Shown: positions 23,365-31,303 of the stretch, one piece after another
Position numbering within the stretch: the stretch's first letter is position 1
Layout: each line of letters begins with the position of its first letter
Assembly: GCF_002786325.1 (NCBI RefSeq)
Contig: NZ_PGTB01000031.1
Span: 1 to 34,729 of the forward strand
DNA from: Pseudooceanicola lipolyticus
GTDB taxonomy: Bacteria; Pseudomonadota; Alphaproteobacteria; Rhodobacterales; Rhodobacteraceae
DNA length: 34,729 nt
Reading direction: 5' to 3'
Position numbers and translations under genes: made by a program
Notes under the pieces: model-generated
The model's input: the letters and a program-made list of their open reading frames with translations, nothing else
Told to the model about the DNA's origin: nothing
Database searches by the model: none

Positions 23365-24480
23365 TTAAAAACCGCGCAGGGCAGCCACCCGTTCGGCGTG
23401 ATAGCCATAATCGCCCAGCCATTCGGCACCGACCCTGGCGCGCTTCATGTAGAACCCCATGTCGAAGGCATCGGTCATGCCGATGCCGCCATGCATCTGC
23501 ACGCCTTCGATCACCGCCTGTTTCGCCGTCTCGGTCGCCCGCGCCTTGGCCAGCGACACCGCCAGCGTCGCGTTCTGCGGATCGGCGTCCAGCATCCGAC
23601 CGGCATGGGCGATGGCCGAGGCGGTCACCTCGGTCTGGCACCACAGATCCGCCGCCCGGTGTTGCAGCGCCTGGAATTGGCCGATCAGCACGCCGAACTG
23701 CTTGCGTTCCTTCAGATAGCCCACCGTCATTCCGAAGGCCCCGGCCGCCAGCCCCGCCATCTCGGCGGCCAGCGCCGCCTGTCCGGCCTCCAGCGCCGGT
23801 TTCAGGACCGTCATGGCCTGGTCGACGCTGCCCAGCACGTCGTCGCCCGTGGCCTCGACCGCGTCGAAGGTGATCCGCGCCGCGTCGCGGCTGTCGATCA
23901 TCGCGCGCTTGTCGCGGGAGATCCCGGCCCGGTCGGCGGGCAGGTCGAAGAGGGTCAGCCCGTTTTCTGTGCGGGCCAGCACCAGCAGCCGGTCGGCCAA
24001 GCCGCCATCCACCACGAAGGTCTTGCTGCCGCTCAGGCGAAAGCTGTTGCCGTCGCGCCGTGCCGGCATCTGCGCCGCGTCGGGATCGAACTTGCGCCCC
24101 TCGTCCACCGCAAGCGCATAGGTCGCCTCGCCCGCCGCGATCCGGCGCAGCGCCTCGGTCGCGCGGCTGTCGGACACCTGGCGCAGCGCGGTTGCGGCGA
24201 TCACGGCGCTGGACAGGAAGGGGCTGGCCACCAGGGTGCGGCCCATCGCTTCGGCCAGGATCCCGGCGGCGGCATGGCCCATGTCGGAGCCGCCACAGGA
24301 TTCCGGCACCAGCACCCCGGCCCAGCCCATCTGCGCCATCTCGTGCCACAGCGCCGGGTCATGCGTCTGCCCGGCATCGCGCAATGCGCGCAGATGCGAC
24401 ACCGGGGCGGTATCGTCCAGGAAGCCGCGCGCCATGTCGGCCAGCAGGGTTTCCTCTTCGGTTCTCACAAGCGTCGCCAT
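23365..24480 (-). CDS. Acyl-CoA dehydrogenase, probable non-catalytic partner of an ACAD pair
   Basis: 371 residues with the three-domain acyl-CoA dehydrogenase fold: helical N-terminus (FLDDTAPVSHLRALRD), GWAGVLVPESCGGSDMG, a short beta domain, and a C-terminal QMHGGIGMTDAFDMGFYMKRARV. The segment that should hold the EGTSE-type catalytic Glu is replaced by WLGDYGYHAERVA, and the FAD/substrate loop MTEP-like motif is not recognisable. This resembles the weaker subunit of alpha2beta2 FadE pairs (for instance FadE26-FadE27 and FadE28-FadE29 in mycobacterial steroid breakdown). Its start is 3 bases from the stop of the larger ACAD, so the two are made together. Heteromer formation is inference. 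Confidence 0.88.
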   Translation of the reverse strand: MATLVRTEEETLLADMARGFLDDTAPVSHLRALRDAGQTHDPALWHEMAQMGWAGVLVPESCGGSDMGHAAAGILAEAMGRTLVASPFLSSAVIAATALRQVSDSRATEALRRIAAGEATYALAVDEGRKFDPDAAQMPARRDGNSFRLSGSKTFVVDGGLADRLLVLARTENGLTLFDLPADRAGISRDKRAMIDSRDAARITFDAVEATGDDVLGSVDQAMTVLKPALEAGQAALAAEMAGLAAGAFGMTVGYLKERKQFGVLIGQFQALQHRAADLWCQTEVTASAIAHAGRMLDADPQNATLAVSLAKARATETAKQAVIEGVQMHGGIGMTDAFDMGFYMKRARVGAEWLGDYGYHAERVAALRGF

Positions 24481-24483
24481 ACC

Positions 24484-25668
24484 CTACCCCGGCAGTCCCA
24501 GAACCCGGCGCGCGACGATGCCCAGCATCACTTCGGAGGTGCCGCCCTCGATCGAGTTCGCCTTGGTGCGCAGCCAGTCTGCCGGGCGCGCCTCAAAAGC
24601 ACCGTCCCAGTCCAGCGCATCGCTGCCGCCGGCGCTCATCAGCAGTTCGTGCCGGTCCTTGTTCAGCTCGGTGCCGACATATTTCAGCATCGCCGAGGCA
24701 TGGCCGACGCCCTGCCCGGCCTCGGCCATGTCCTTGTAGCGTTCGGCGGTCAGGGCAAAGGCCAGCCCGTCGATTTCGGCCTTGAGCGCGGCGGCGCGCG
24801 TCACCGCATCCATCACCCCGCCCAAATCGTCCTGCAGCACCGCGCCCAGCGGGCGGGCGGCGCTGCCCCCCATGCCGGAAATCATCGTGCGTTCGTGGGT
24901 CAGCAAGTATTTTGCCACGTCCCAGCCGCGATTGACCTCGCCCACCACCGCCGGGATGCCGCCGGCATCGGTCTTGGGCACGACGACATCGTCGAAAAAG
25001 GTCTCGCAAAACGGCGACATCCCCGAGATCAGCTTGATCGGCCGGGTCGACACGCCCGGACTGTCCATGTCGATCAGCAGAAAGGTGATGCCCAGATGTT
25101 TGGCCGCCTCGCGATCGGAACGAACCAGCGCAAAGATCGCATCGGCCTTATCGGCGTAAGAGGTCCAGATCTTCTGGCCGTTGACCAGCCAGTGATCACC
25201 CTTGTCCTCGCATTTGGTCTGCACGCTGGCCAGATCCGATCCGGCGCCCGGTTCGGAATAGCCCTGGCACCAGCGGATCTCGCCCCGGGCGATGGGTGGC
25301 AGGTAGTGCTGTTTCTGCGCTTCTGTCCCGAACTGCAGCAGCGCCGGCCCCAGCATCCAGATGCCGAAACTTTGCAGCGGATAGCGCGCGTTGATGCGGG
25401 CCATCTCGTCGTGGAAGATCTTTTCCTCTTCCCGGCTCAGCCCGGCGCCGCCATAGTCCCTGGGCCAGGTCGGCACGGTCAAGCCGCGCGCCACGCAGCG
25501 GTCCAGCCAGAGTTTTTGATCCTCGGAGGCGAATTGCCAATTGCGCCCGCCCCAGCAGACCGCCTCCATGCTGTTGTTGCCGTCGCGCAGGCTGGGCGGG
25601 CAATTTGCCTCAAGCCATTCGCGCAGCTCCGCCCGGAAGGTGTCCGGGTTACGCGTCTCCTCCGCCAT
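24484..25668 (-). CDS. Acyl-CoA dehydrogenase, probable catalytic partner
   Basis: 394 residues from ATG 25668 (GGGAGGAG upstream); an ATG 12 bases earlier is less well placed. The FAD/substrate motif WCQGYSEPGAGSDLASVQT, LVNGQKIWTSYADKAD and the C-terminal SIEGGTSEVMLGIVARRVLG are typical of this larger FadE class; the Glu in EGGTSE is at the catalytic-base position. It has the long N-terminal helical region (CPPSLRDGNNSMEAVCWGG) seen in FadE enzymes for branched or ring-bearing acids. It is the first gene of the minus-strand operon and is divergent from the quinone oxidoreductase gene across 128 bases. Confidence 0.92.
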   Translation of the reverse strand: MAEETRNPDTFRAELREWLEANCPPSLRDGNNSMEAVCWGGRNWQFASEDQKLWLDRCVARGLTVPTWPRDYGGAGLSREEEKIFHDEMARINARYPLQSFGIWMLGPALLQFGTEAQKQHYLPPIARGEIRWCQGYSEPGAGSDLASVQTKCEDKGDHWLVNGQKIWTSYADKADAIFALVRSDREAAKHLGITFLLIDMDSPGVSTRPIKLISGMSPFCETFFDDVVVPKTDAGGIPAVVGEVNRGWDVAKYLLTHERTMISGMGGSAARPLGAVLQDDLGGVMDAVTRAAALKAEIDGLAFALTAERYKDMAEAGQGVGHASAMLKYVGTELNKDRHELLMSAGGSDALDWDGAFEARPADWLRTKANSIEGGTSEVMLGIVARRVLGLPG

Positions 25669-25700
25669 GTCTCCTCCCACTGGCGCGCGTCATTCCGCAG

Positions 25701-25751
25701 TGCAAAATTGCATTTCGCAGATTGATTGACAACAGGCTTTTGAGTCTCAAA
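25701..25751. promoter_or_regulatory. Shared divergent regulatory region with two palindromes
   Basis: TGCAA-AA-TTGCA at 25701-25712 lies between the diverging starts. A perfect TTGACA -35 (25726-25731) faces the quinone oxidoreductase gene; where its -10 is expected stands TTTGAG-T-CTCAAA (25739-25751), a 13-base palindrome that contains GAGTC, a GANTC methylation site of alphaproteobacterial CcrM. The second palindrome could be an operator overlapping the promoter. Confidence 0.5.
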
Positions 25752-25796
25752 GACTGGCGGCACTGCAGGCTGCGGCCGCATTCCGGGAGGTCATTG

Positions 25797-26792
25797 ATGA
25801 AAGCCATGTTCAGCACCGCCGTGGGCGGGCCCGATTCCCTTGAACTGACGGAGTTGGACACACCGCAGCCCGGCACAGGCGAAGTGTTGGTGCGCACCCG
25901 CGCTTCGGGGGTGAATTTCCCCGATGTGTTGATGCTGCGCGACCTGTACCAGTTCAAGCCGCCCCGCCCCTTTGCCCCCGGCGGCGAGATTGCCGGCGAG
26001 ATCGCGGCGGTTGGCGCCGGCGTTACCGGTTTTGCCGCCGGCGACCGGGTGCTGGGGCTGACCGGGCATGGCGGCTTTGCCACCCATACGCTGGCCGGCC
26101 CCGACCGCCTTGTCCGCATCCCCGACGAGATGCCCTTCGAAGATGCGGCGTGTTTCATCTTTACCTACGGCACCTCCTACTACGCGCTGAAGGACCGGGC
26201 GCAGCTGAAGCCGGGCGAAACGCTGCTGATCCTGGGCGCGGCGGGCGGCGTGGGCTCGGCCGCGATCGAACTGGGCAAAGCGATGGGCGCGCGGGTCATC
26301 GCCGCCGTGTCGTCCTCCGACAAGGCGGCGTTCTGCAGCGATTGCGGCGCCGACGCCACGGTGATCTATGACCGCGAGTTGGACAAGGACGGGCAGAAGG
26401 CGTTTTCCCAGCAAATCAAGGAGGCCGCCGGGCCGCATGGCTGTGACGTGGTCTATGACGCGGTGGGCGGCGCCTATGCCGAACCCGCGGTGCGCGCGCT
26501 GGCCTGGCAGGGCCGCTTTCTGGTGGTGGGCTTTCCGGCCGGAATCCCCAAGCTGCCGCTGAACCTGGTGTTGTTGAAAGGCTGCCAGATCGTCGGCGTG
26601 TTCTGGGGCGACGCCACCCGGCGCGATCCCGAGGGTCACGCGAGAAACGTGGCGGAACTGTTTGATATGTATAAGAAAGGACAGATCAAACCGCGGATTT
26701 CGGCAAGCTTTCCCCTAGCGCAGGCTGCCGAGGCGTTGACGCTGATGCAGGACCGCAAGGTGCTGGGCAAGGTCGTGGTGACAACCGACTGA
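25797..26792 (+). CDS. Zinc-independent quinone oxidoreductase / MDR family protein
   Basis: 331 residues from ATG 25797, with GGGAGG seven bases before. It belongs to the zeta-crystallin-like medium-chain dehydrogenase/reductases: GVNFPDVLMLRDLYQ, the APGGEIAGEI turn, and the NADPH-binding ILGAAGGVGSAAIELGKAMGA; no structural zinc cysteines are present. Related enzymes reduce quinones or enoyl-CoA/acrylyl-CoA-type substrates. In a CoA-ester cluster an enoyl reductase role is plausible. Divergent from the ACAD operon with a common regulatory region, and only 6 bases from the convergent second phosphatase gene. Confidence 0.9.
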   Translation: MKAMFSTAVGGPDSLELTELDTPQPGTGEVLVRTRASGVNFPDVLMLRDLYQFKPPRPFAPGGEIAGEIAAVGAGVTGFAAGDRVLGLTGHGGFATHTLAGPDRLVRIPDEMPFEDAACFIFTYGTSYYALKDRAQLKPGETLLILGAAGGVGSAAIELGKAMGARVIAAVSSSDKAAFCSDCGADATVIYDRELDKDGQKAFSQQIKEAAGPHGCDVVYDAVGGAYAEPAVRALAWQGRFLVVGFPAGIPKLPLNLVLLKGCQIVGVFWGDATRRDPEGHARNVAELFDMYKKGQIKPRISASFPLAQAAEALTLMQDRKVLGKVVVTTD

Positions 26793-26798
26793 ACCGGC

Positions 26799-27455
26799 CT
26801 AGACCAGATGCGCACAGTCGTTGAAGCCCTTGACCCACATGCGGTCGCCCCGCACCACGATCCGGCTGATCGAGCCGTTGGCGGCGCCGTTGAAATGGAA
26901 CGGTTGCGCGCCGCTGGCCACCGACACCGCCGCACCGATCACGCCGCCATGTACAAAGACCGCCACCCGTTCGTCGGGATGCGCCGCGGCGATGCGCAGC
27001 AGCCCGGCCCGCACCCGCGCCTGCAAATCGGCGGTGCGTTCGCCATTGGGGATTTCGCCCCATTCCTGGGTTTCGATGGCGCGGCGGAATTCCGGTGCAC
27101 CTTCGGCGGCCTTGATCCGGTATTCGCCGCCATCCCAGTCGCCCAGCCGCACCTCGCGCAGATCCGGTTCCACCCGCAGTTCCAGCCCCAGATGCGCCGC
27201 CAGCGGCGCGGCGGTCTGGTGCGTTCGTCTCAGGGTCGTCACGTAAATCGCGGAAATCGGGTCGGTTTTCAGCCGCTCGGCCACTTTGACCGCCTGCTGT
27301 TCTCCCTCGGGATGCAGCGCCGGATCCCCATGGCCGTCGACCATCGGGAAGGATTGGCCGGGGCGCGCCGCCTCGGTGCGGCCATGCCGGATCAGCAGCA
27401 GGTCGGCCGCTCCGGCCGGCGGGCTGTAAGTGGTTTGGTGATATTCCCGGCTCAT
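26799..27455 (-). CDS. Histidine phosphatase family protein
   Basis: 218 residues from ATG 27455 (GGGAG 8 bases upstream); the longer frame to 27548 has no support. It has the full catalytic set: LLIRHGRTE (His24), the phosphate-pocket Arg in TTLRRTHQTA, the acidic LREVRLGDWDGGEY and the second His in VFVHGGVIG (His169). It is therefore likely a working phosphatase, in contrast to the neighbour at 20530-21177. The substrate is unknown; candidates are phosphorylated metabolites, including phospho-acyl-CoA intermediates if the kinase hypothesis holds. Convergent with the MDR gene and divergent from the MaoC-like gene. Confidence 0.9.
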   Translation of the reverse strand: MSREYHQTTYSPPAGAADLLLIRHGRTEAARPGQSFPMVDGHGDPALHPEGEQQAVKVAERLKTDPISAIYVTTLRRTHQTAAPLAAHLGLELRVEPDLREVRLGDWDGGEYRIKAAEGAPEFRRAIETQEWGEIPNGERTADLQARVRAGLLRIAAAHPDERVAVFVHGGVIGAAVSVASGAQPFHFNGAANGSISRIVVRGDRMWVKGFNDCAHLV

Positions 27456-27609
27456 ATGCGCGCTCCCGCCTGTGACTGTTCCGGTCCTAGCGGCAAAGCA
27501 AATAAGATGACAAGCCGTGCGCCGGGCGAAACCGCGTGGGTCGGCCATGGCGCCGATGCACCGCGAGAAGCGCCTCGCACCCCCATATTCTGATCATCGG
27601 AGGACTGAC

Positions 27610-28080
27610 ATGGCCGCAATCGACGACGCGCTGGCCCAGGGCAAGGCCATAACCGGCACCGAATTCGGCGTTTCGGACTGGATCACCGTCGATCAGGAGA
27701 TGATCGACCGTTTTGCCGAATGCACCTTCGATGATCAGTGGATCCATGTCGATCCCGAGCGCGCCGCGCGGGAGACGCCATTTGGCGGCACCATCGCGCA
27801 TGGATTTCTGACGCTGTCGCTGGCGTCGAAATTTGCCCGGGACTGCACCGCGCCCTATCCGGGCCAGGCGATGGCGATCAATTACGGATTCAACAAATTG
27901 CGCTTTCTGTCGCCGGTCCGGGCGGGCAGCCGCCTGCGCGGGCGATTCGCGCTGAAGGATATCCGCAAGCGTTCGGATACCGATCTGCTGCGCGTGTTGG
28001 CGCTGACCATCGAGATCGAAGGTCAGGACGCACCGGCGCTGGTGGCGGAATGGCTGGGCCTGGTGGTTTTTTCCCGCTAA
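27610..28080 (+). CDS. MaoC-like hotdog dehydratase
   Basis: 156 residues from ATG 27610, after GGAGGA. Single hotdog fold with the hydratase-2 motif region FDDQWIHVDPERAARETPFGGTIAHGF: the Asp and the His of the D-x4-H-like catalytic pair fall in this stretch (FDDQWIH). NodN/MaoC relatives hydrate trans-2-enoyl-CoA to (R)-3-hydroxyacyl-CoA. This would supply the substrate for the MFE-2-type SDR at 22400-23329. No membrane segment. It is separated from aroQ by 117 bases, so it probably forms its own unit or is the last of the catabolic cluster. Confidence 0.88.
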   Translation: MAAIDDALAQGKAITGTEFGVSDWITVDQEMIDRFAECTFDDQWIHVDPERAARETPFGGTIAHGFLTLSLASKFARDCTAPYPGQAMAINYGFNKLRFLSPVRAGSRLRGRFALKDIRKRSDTDLLRVLALTIEIEGQDAPALVAEWLGLVVFSR

Positions 28081-28119
28081 CGCACTGCAATCCAAGGATT
28101 GACCGCGCCGACGCGACGG

Positions 28120-28142
28120 CCAATTCTTAACAATTGGTAAAC
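28120..28142 (+). promoter_or_regulatory. CtrA-like motif and inverted repeat before aroQ
   Basis: CCAATT-CTTAAC-AATTGG (28120-28137) is an inverted repeat in the gap after the MaoC-like gene. Overlapping it, TTAA-N7-TAAAC at 28127-28142 is one mismatch from the CtrA consensus, 56 bases before the aroQ start. A chance match is quite possible. Confidence 0.3.
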
Positions 28143-28197
28143 TGGACAAGCCCCGGTTGTGCCGTTTATGCAGTTGCGGCCTTGGGATAGTATTAAC

Positions 28198-28644
28198 ATG
28201 AAAAGCATACTGGTTCTCAACGGACCAAATTTGAATCTGCTCGGCACCCGCCAGCCCGAGGTCTACGGGGCGACAACCCTGGCGATGATCGAGGCTTCCT
28301 GCACCGCCCATGCCGCCGAGGCCGGGCTGTCGGTGAGTTGCCTGCAATCCAACCATGAAGGCGTGTTGATCGATGCGATCCATGCCGCCAAGGGCAAGCA
28401 TGACGGCCTGATCCTGAATGCCGGGGCGCTGACCCATACCTCGATTGCGCTGATGGATGCCATCACCTCGGTCGAACTGCCCCTCGTCGAGGTACACCTG
28501 TCCAACATCCACGCCCGCGAGCCGTTTCGCCACAAGTCCTACATCGCCCCTGTCGCGCTGGGCCAGATCTGCGGGTTTGGCGCGCAGGGCTATCTGTTGG
28601 CCATCGACGCGCTGAAGGCACATCTTTCGGGAACAGAACCTTGA
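28198..28644 (+). CDS. aroQ: 3-dehydroquinate dehydratase, type II
   Basis: 148 residues, the usual type II size; these form dodecamers in the cytoplasm. It removes water from 3-dehydroquinate in the shikimate pathway (or in quinate use). Start region [21 protein letters not shown] has catalytic Tyr23 in the mobile loop; [17 protein letters not shown] and [19 protein letters not shown] (His100) complete the active site. ATG 28198 has only a weak GGGATAG before it. The TGA is overlapped by the TTG start of the LuxR gene (TTGA), tying the expression of the two. Confidence 0.97.
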   Translation: MKSILVLNGPNLNLLGTRQPEVYGATTLAMIEASCTAHAAEAGLSVSCLQSNHEGVLIDAIHAAKGKHDGLILNAGALTHTSIALMDAITSVELPLVEVHLSNIHAREPFRHKSYIAPVALGQICGFGAQGYLLAIDALKAHLSGTEP

Positions 28645-29399
28645 GCGATCTGCGCGAATACATGCTGTACCTGTCCAATGTGCCGACGCTGGAAGAATTG
28701 TGGTCGGCCCATACGGAACAGATGAAATCCTACGGGTTTGACCGGCTGATTTACGGTTTTACCCGGTTCCGGACCCAGACCTCGCTGGGCGATCCCGAAG
28801 ATTTTTTAATCCTCACCAATCATTCATCGGCCTATATCGATGGCTTTATCAACAAGGGTTTATATTTCCACGCGCCGATGCTGCACTGGGCGCTGGAAAA
28901 CGAGGGCGCGGGCAGCTGGCGGCTGCTGGGCGAGAAATTCGACAAAGGCCGCCTGACCCGGGAAGAGCTCAAGGTCATCGAGTTCAACCTCGCCATGAAG
29001 GTCACCGCCGGATACACCATCAGCTTCAAATCGGTATCGGCCCGGTCCAAGGGCGCAATATCGCTGGCGGCGCGGGTCGGCCTCAGCCAGGAGGAGGTCG
29101 ACGAGATCTGGGCCGAGCATGGCGACGACATCCACCTGATCAACAATATTGCCCATCTCAAGATCCTCACCCTGCCCTACCTGCCGCCCCACCGGGTGCT
29201 GACCCGGCGCCAGCGCGAGGCGCTGGAATGGGTGGGCGACGGCAAGACCACCCAGGATATCGCCCTGCTGATGGGGCTGACCTCGGCCACGGTGGAGAAA
29301 CACCTGCGTCTCGCCCGCGAGGCGTTGTCGGTGGAAACCACGGCACAGGCGGTCATGAAAGCCGCGCTGCACAACCAGATGTTCGTACTCGAGGCCTGA
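28641..29399 (+). CDS. LuxR-family regulator (solo) with unusual ligand pocket
   Basis: 252 residues if started at TTG 28641, which overlaps the aroQ stop and has GGGA upstream; ATG 28662 is an alternative that would remove seven residues. The N-terminal autoinducer-binding-type domain (about 20-165) is followed by a Lux[25 protein letters not shown] with [16 protein letters not shown]. In the pocket the stretch [12 protein letters not shown] stands where canonical AHL receptors have a Tyr...Asp-Pro pattern: the Pro is kept, but the Asp appears as Ala, and the Trp and Tyr before it as Tyr and Phe. No luxI lies in the window. It may sense something other than an AHL or act without ligand. Confidence 0.9.
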   Translation: MSDLREYMLYLSNVPTLEELWSAHTEQMKSYGFDRLIYGFTRFRTQTSLGDPEDFLILTNHSSAYIDGFINKGLYFHAPMLHWALENEGAGSWRLLGEKFDKGRLTREELKVIEFNLAMKVTAGYTISFKSVSARSKGAISLAARVGLSQEEVDEIWAEHGDDIHLINNIAHLKILTLPYLPPHRVLTRRQREALEWVGDGKTTQDIALLMGLTSATVEKHLRLAREALSVETTAQAVMKAALHNQMFVLEA

Positions 29400-29860
29400 C
29401 ACGCGCCGGCCCGCATTCCGCTGAATTGTTGGAGGGGTTGGCGGCGCAAGATTCGGACTTCTGACGCCGGGTAAGGAATCCATTACTTTCGAATGTTAAA
29501 TAAAGATCGCAAACTGTGATCGTTCCGTGAGTGGTGGCTTTGGCCATGGAACTTCGGGAAAAGAACCTTGTGATTTGAAGGCTCTCTATCCTGTCCGGTC
29601 TGGGCGTGTATTGATCCACGTCCCGGCCGGAGCTCGAATATTGGTCCTGTCCATCCCCAATGCAGCGGACCATCGAGAGACCGGGGCCGGACATGTTCCG
29701 GTTCGGCCCTGGTTGCTGTTTTGCGAATTTCGGCCTCCCCCACCCGCAGTGATCCGAATGCGGTGCCCCATCGCCCAACCGCAGCATCCCCGCGCGACGG
29801 TTCTTGCATTCAGGGCCAGTCGGCGTATGCAAGGCACTTCGAATGCCCGGGGGAATTGCC
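29400..29860 (+). promoter_or_regulatory. 461-base gap before psd, with a candidate promoter
   Basis: No credible gene; a plus-strand frame starting at 29527 runs through it but has no domain and conflicts with psd. TTGCAT (29804-29809), a 16-base spacer and TATGCA (29826-29831) could be the psd-pssA-pmtA promoter, with a start about 23 bases before the ATG; the same bases make an inverted repeat CTTGCAT/ATGCAAG. An AT-rich patch GAATGTTAAATAAAG lies near 29490-29504. No terminator for luxR was seen. Confidence 0.35.
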
Positions 29861-30535
29861 ATGCGCATGCACGAAACTTTCATCAAGCCGATGCACCGCG
29901 AAGGGATCAAGTTCGTGGCGATCTTCGCCGCCGTGACCCTTATGCTGTTCCTGGTGTCCGACCTGCTGGGCTGGATCGGCGTCGGCCTGACGGTGTGGTG
30001 CTATTACTTCTTCCGCGACCCCGAACGGGTGACGCCCGCCCGCCCCGGCCTGGTGGTCAGCCCCGCCGATGGCATCGTTTCGCTGATCGAACCGGCGACG
30101 CCGCCGGCGGAACTGGGGATGCCCGATGTGCCGCTGACCCGGATCAGCGTGTTCATGAGCGTGTTCAACTGCCATGTGAACCGCGCCCCGGTCGCTGGCG
30201 AAGTCACCGCGGTGGCCTATCGGCCGGGCAAGTTTTTCAACGCCTCGCTCGACAAGGCCAGCGCCGACAATGAACGCAACGGCCTGTGCATCCGCGTCGC
30301 GGATGGCCGCAACCTGGCGGTGGTGCAAATTGCCGGGCTGGTAGCGCGGCGCATTGTGTGCTTTGTCTCGCCCGGGGAAGCGTTGCAAACCGGCGAACGG
30401 TTCGGGCTGATCCGCTTTGGCTCGCGCCTGGATGTCTATCTGCCCGAGGGTGTCGTGCCCTTGGTGAGCATCGGACAGACCATGGTGGCGGGCGAAACCG
30501 TGCTGGCCGAACTGAACGCGCCGACATCTGAATAG
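29861..30535 (+). CDS. psd: Phosphatidylserine decarboxylase proenzyme
   Basis: 224 residues from ATG 29861 (GGGGGA 6 bases upstream); ATG 29867 is possible. Short-form Psd (archaeal/alphaproteobacterial type). Membrane segments at about 16-50, [18 protein letters not shown], the [13 protein letters not shown] active-site stretch, and the self-cleavage site RFGSRLD, where cutting before Ser188 would give the alpha chain with its pyruvoyl group. It decarboxylates phosphatidylserine to phosphatidylethanolamine at the inner membrane. It is first of a three-gene operon whose other members make its substrate and use its product. Confidence 0.95.
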   Translation: MRMHETFIKPMHREGIKFVAIFAAVTLMLFLVSDLLGWIGVGLTVWCYYFFRDPERVTPARPGLVVSPADGIVSLIEPATPPAELGMPDVPLTRISVFMSVFNCHVNRAPVAGEVTAVAYRPGKFFNASLDKASADNERNGLCIRVADGRNLAVVQIAGLVARRIVCFVSPGEALQTGERFGLIRFGSRLDVYLPEGVVPLVSIGQTMVAGETVLAELNAPTSE

Positions 30536-30541
30536 TAGAAA

Positions 30542-31294
30542 GTGCCGATGCTGGGACCGTCCAGAAAACCGGATAGCGAACTCGCAATAACCCAATTGCT
30601 GCCGAACATGCTGACCATTCTGGCGATCTGCGCCGGGCTGTCGGCGATCCGCTTCGGCGTGCAGGGCAACTACACCCTGGCGGTGCATCTGGTGATGGCG
30701 GCCTGCGTGCTGGACGGGCTGGACGGGCGCATCGCCCGTCTGCTGGGCAGTGACAGCAAGATGGGCGCCGAACTGGATTCGCTGGCTGATTTCCTGAATT
30801 TCGGCGTGGCACCGCCGCTGATCCTGTATTTCTGGGCGTTGCAGGACATTCGCAGCCTCGCCTGGCTGGCGGTACTGATCTACGCGGTCTGCTGTGTGAT
30901 GCGGCTGGCGCGATTCAATGTCAGCAGCAAGTCGGAAGAGGCCGAACCGGCAAGCGCCTACTTTCAGGGCGTCCCGTCGCCGGCAGGCGGGCTGCTGGTG
31001 ATGCTGCCGATGTATCTGTCCTTCGCCTTTACCAACGCGCCGCTGGTGCCGGCCCCGGTGATCTGTCTTTACATGGTGTTCATCGGCTTCCTGATGATCA
31101 GCCGCATTCCCACCTGGTCGTTCAAGACCTCGCGGGTTTCCCGTCAGAACGTCAAGTTTTTCCTGGTCGGAGTCGCCTTTATCGGTGCCGCGGTGCTGAC
31201 CTTTGCCTGGGTGACCTTGATTTTGCTGTGCCTTGCCTATGTTGGAATGGTGGCTTGGGCATGGCTGGAAAAAGAAATCCCTTCAGGTCGATAA
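30542..31294 (+). CDS. pssA: CDP-diacylglycerol-serine O-phosphatidyltransferase
   Basis: 250 residues from GTG 30542; ATG 30548 is an equally possible start, neither with a strong binding site. It is an integral membrane enzyme with about eight hydrophobic helices. The CDP-alcohol phosphatidyltransferase signature D-G-x2-A-R-x8-G-x3-D-x3-D is complete at residues 61-83 (begins DGRIARLLG). It joins CDP-diacylglycerol and serine to phosphatidylserine, the substrate of Psd encoded just 6 bases upstream. This is the membrane-bound (type II) PssA class, not the E. coli PLD-like enzyme. Confidence 0.95.
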   Translation: MPMLGPSRKPDSELAITQLLPNMLTILAICAGLSAIRFGVQGNYTLAVHLVMAACVLDGLDGRIARLLGSDSKMGAELDSLADFLNFGVAPPLILYFWALQDIRSLAWLAVLIYAVCCVMRLARFNVSSKSEEAEPASAYFQGVPSPAGGLLVMLPMYLSFAFTNAPLVPAPVICLYMVFIGFLMISRIPTWSFKTSRVSRQNVKFFLVGVAFIGAAVLTFAWVTLILLCLAYVGMVAWAWLEKEIPSGR

Positions 31295-31303
31295 GGCAAA
31301 GAC

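Noticed and set aside
28641-29399. Partner AHL synthase (luxI) for the LuxR gene
   Set aside because: No LuxI-like gene was found on either strand within the window.
29527-29860. Plus-strand open frame before psd
   Set aside because: No ribosome-binding site or domain, runs out of frame into psd, and odd composition.
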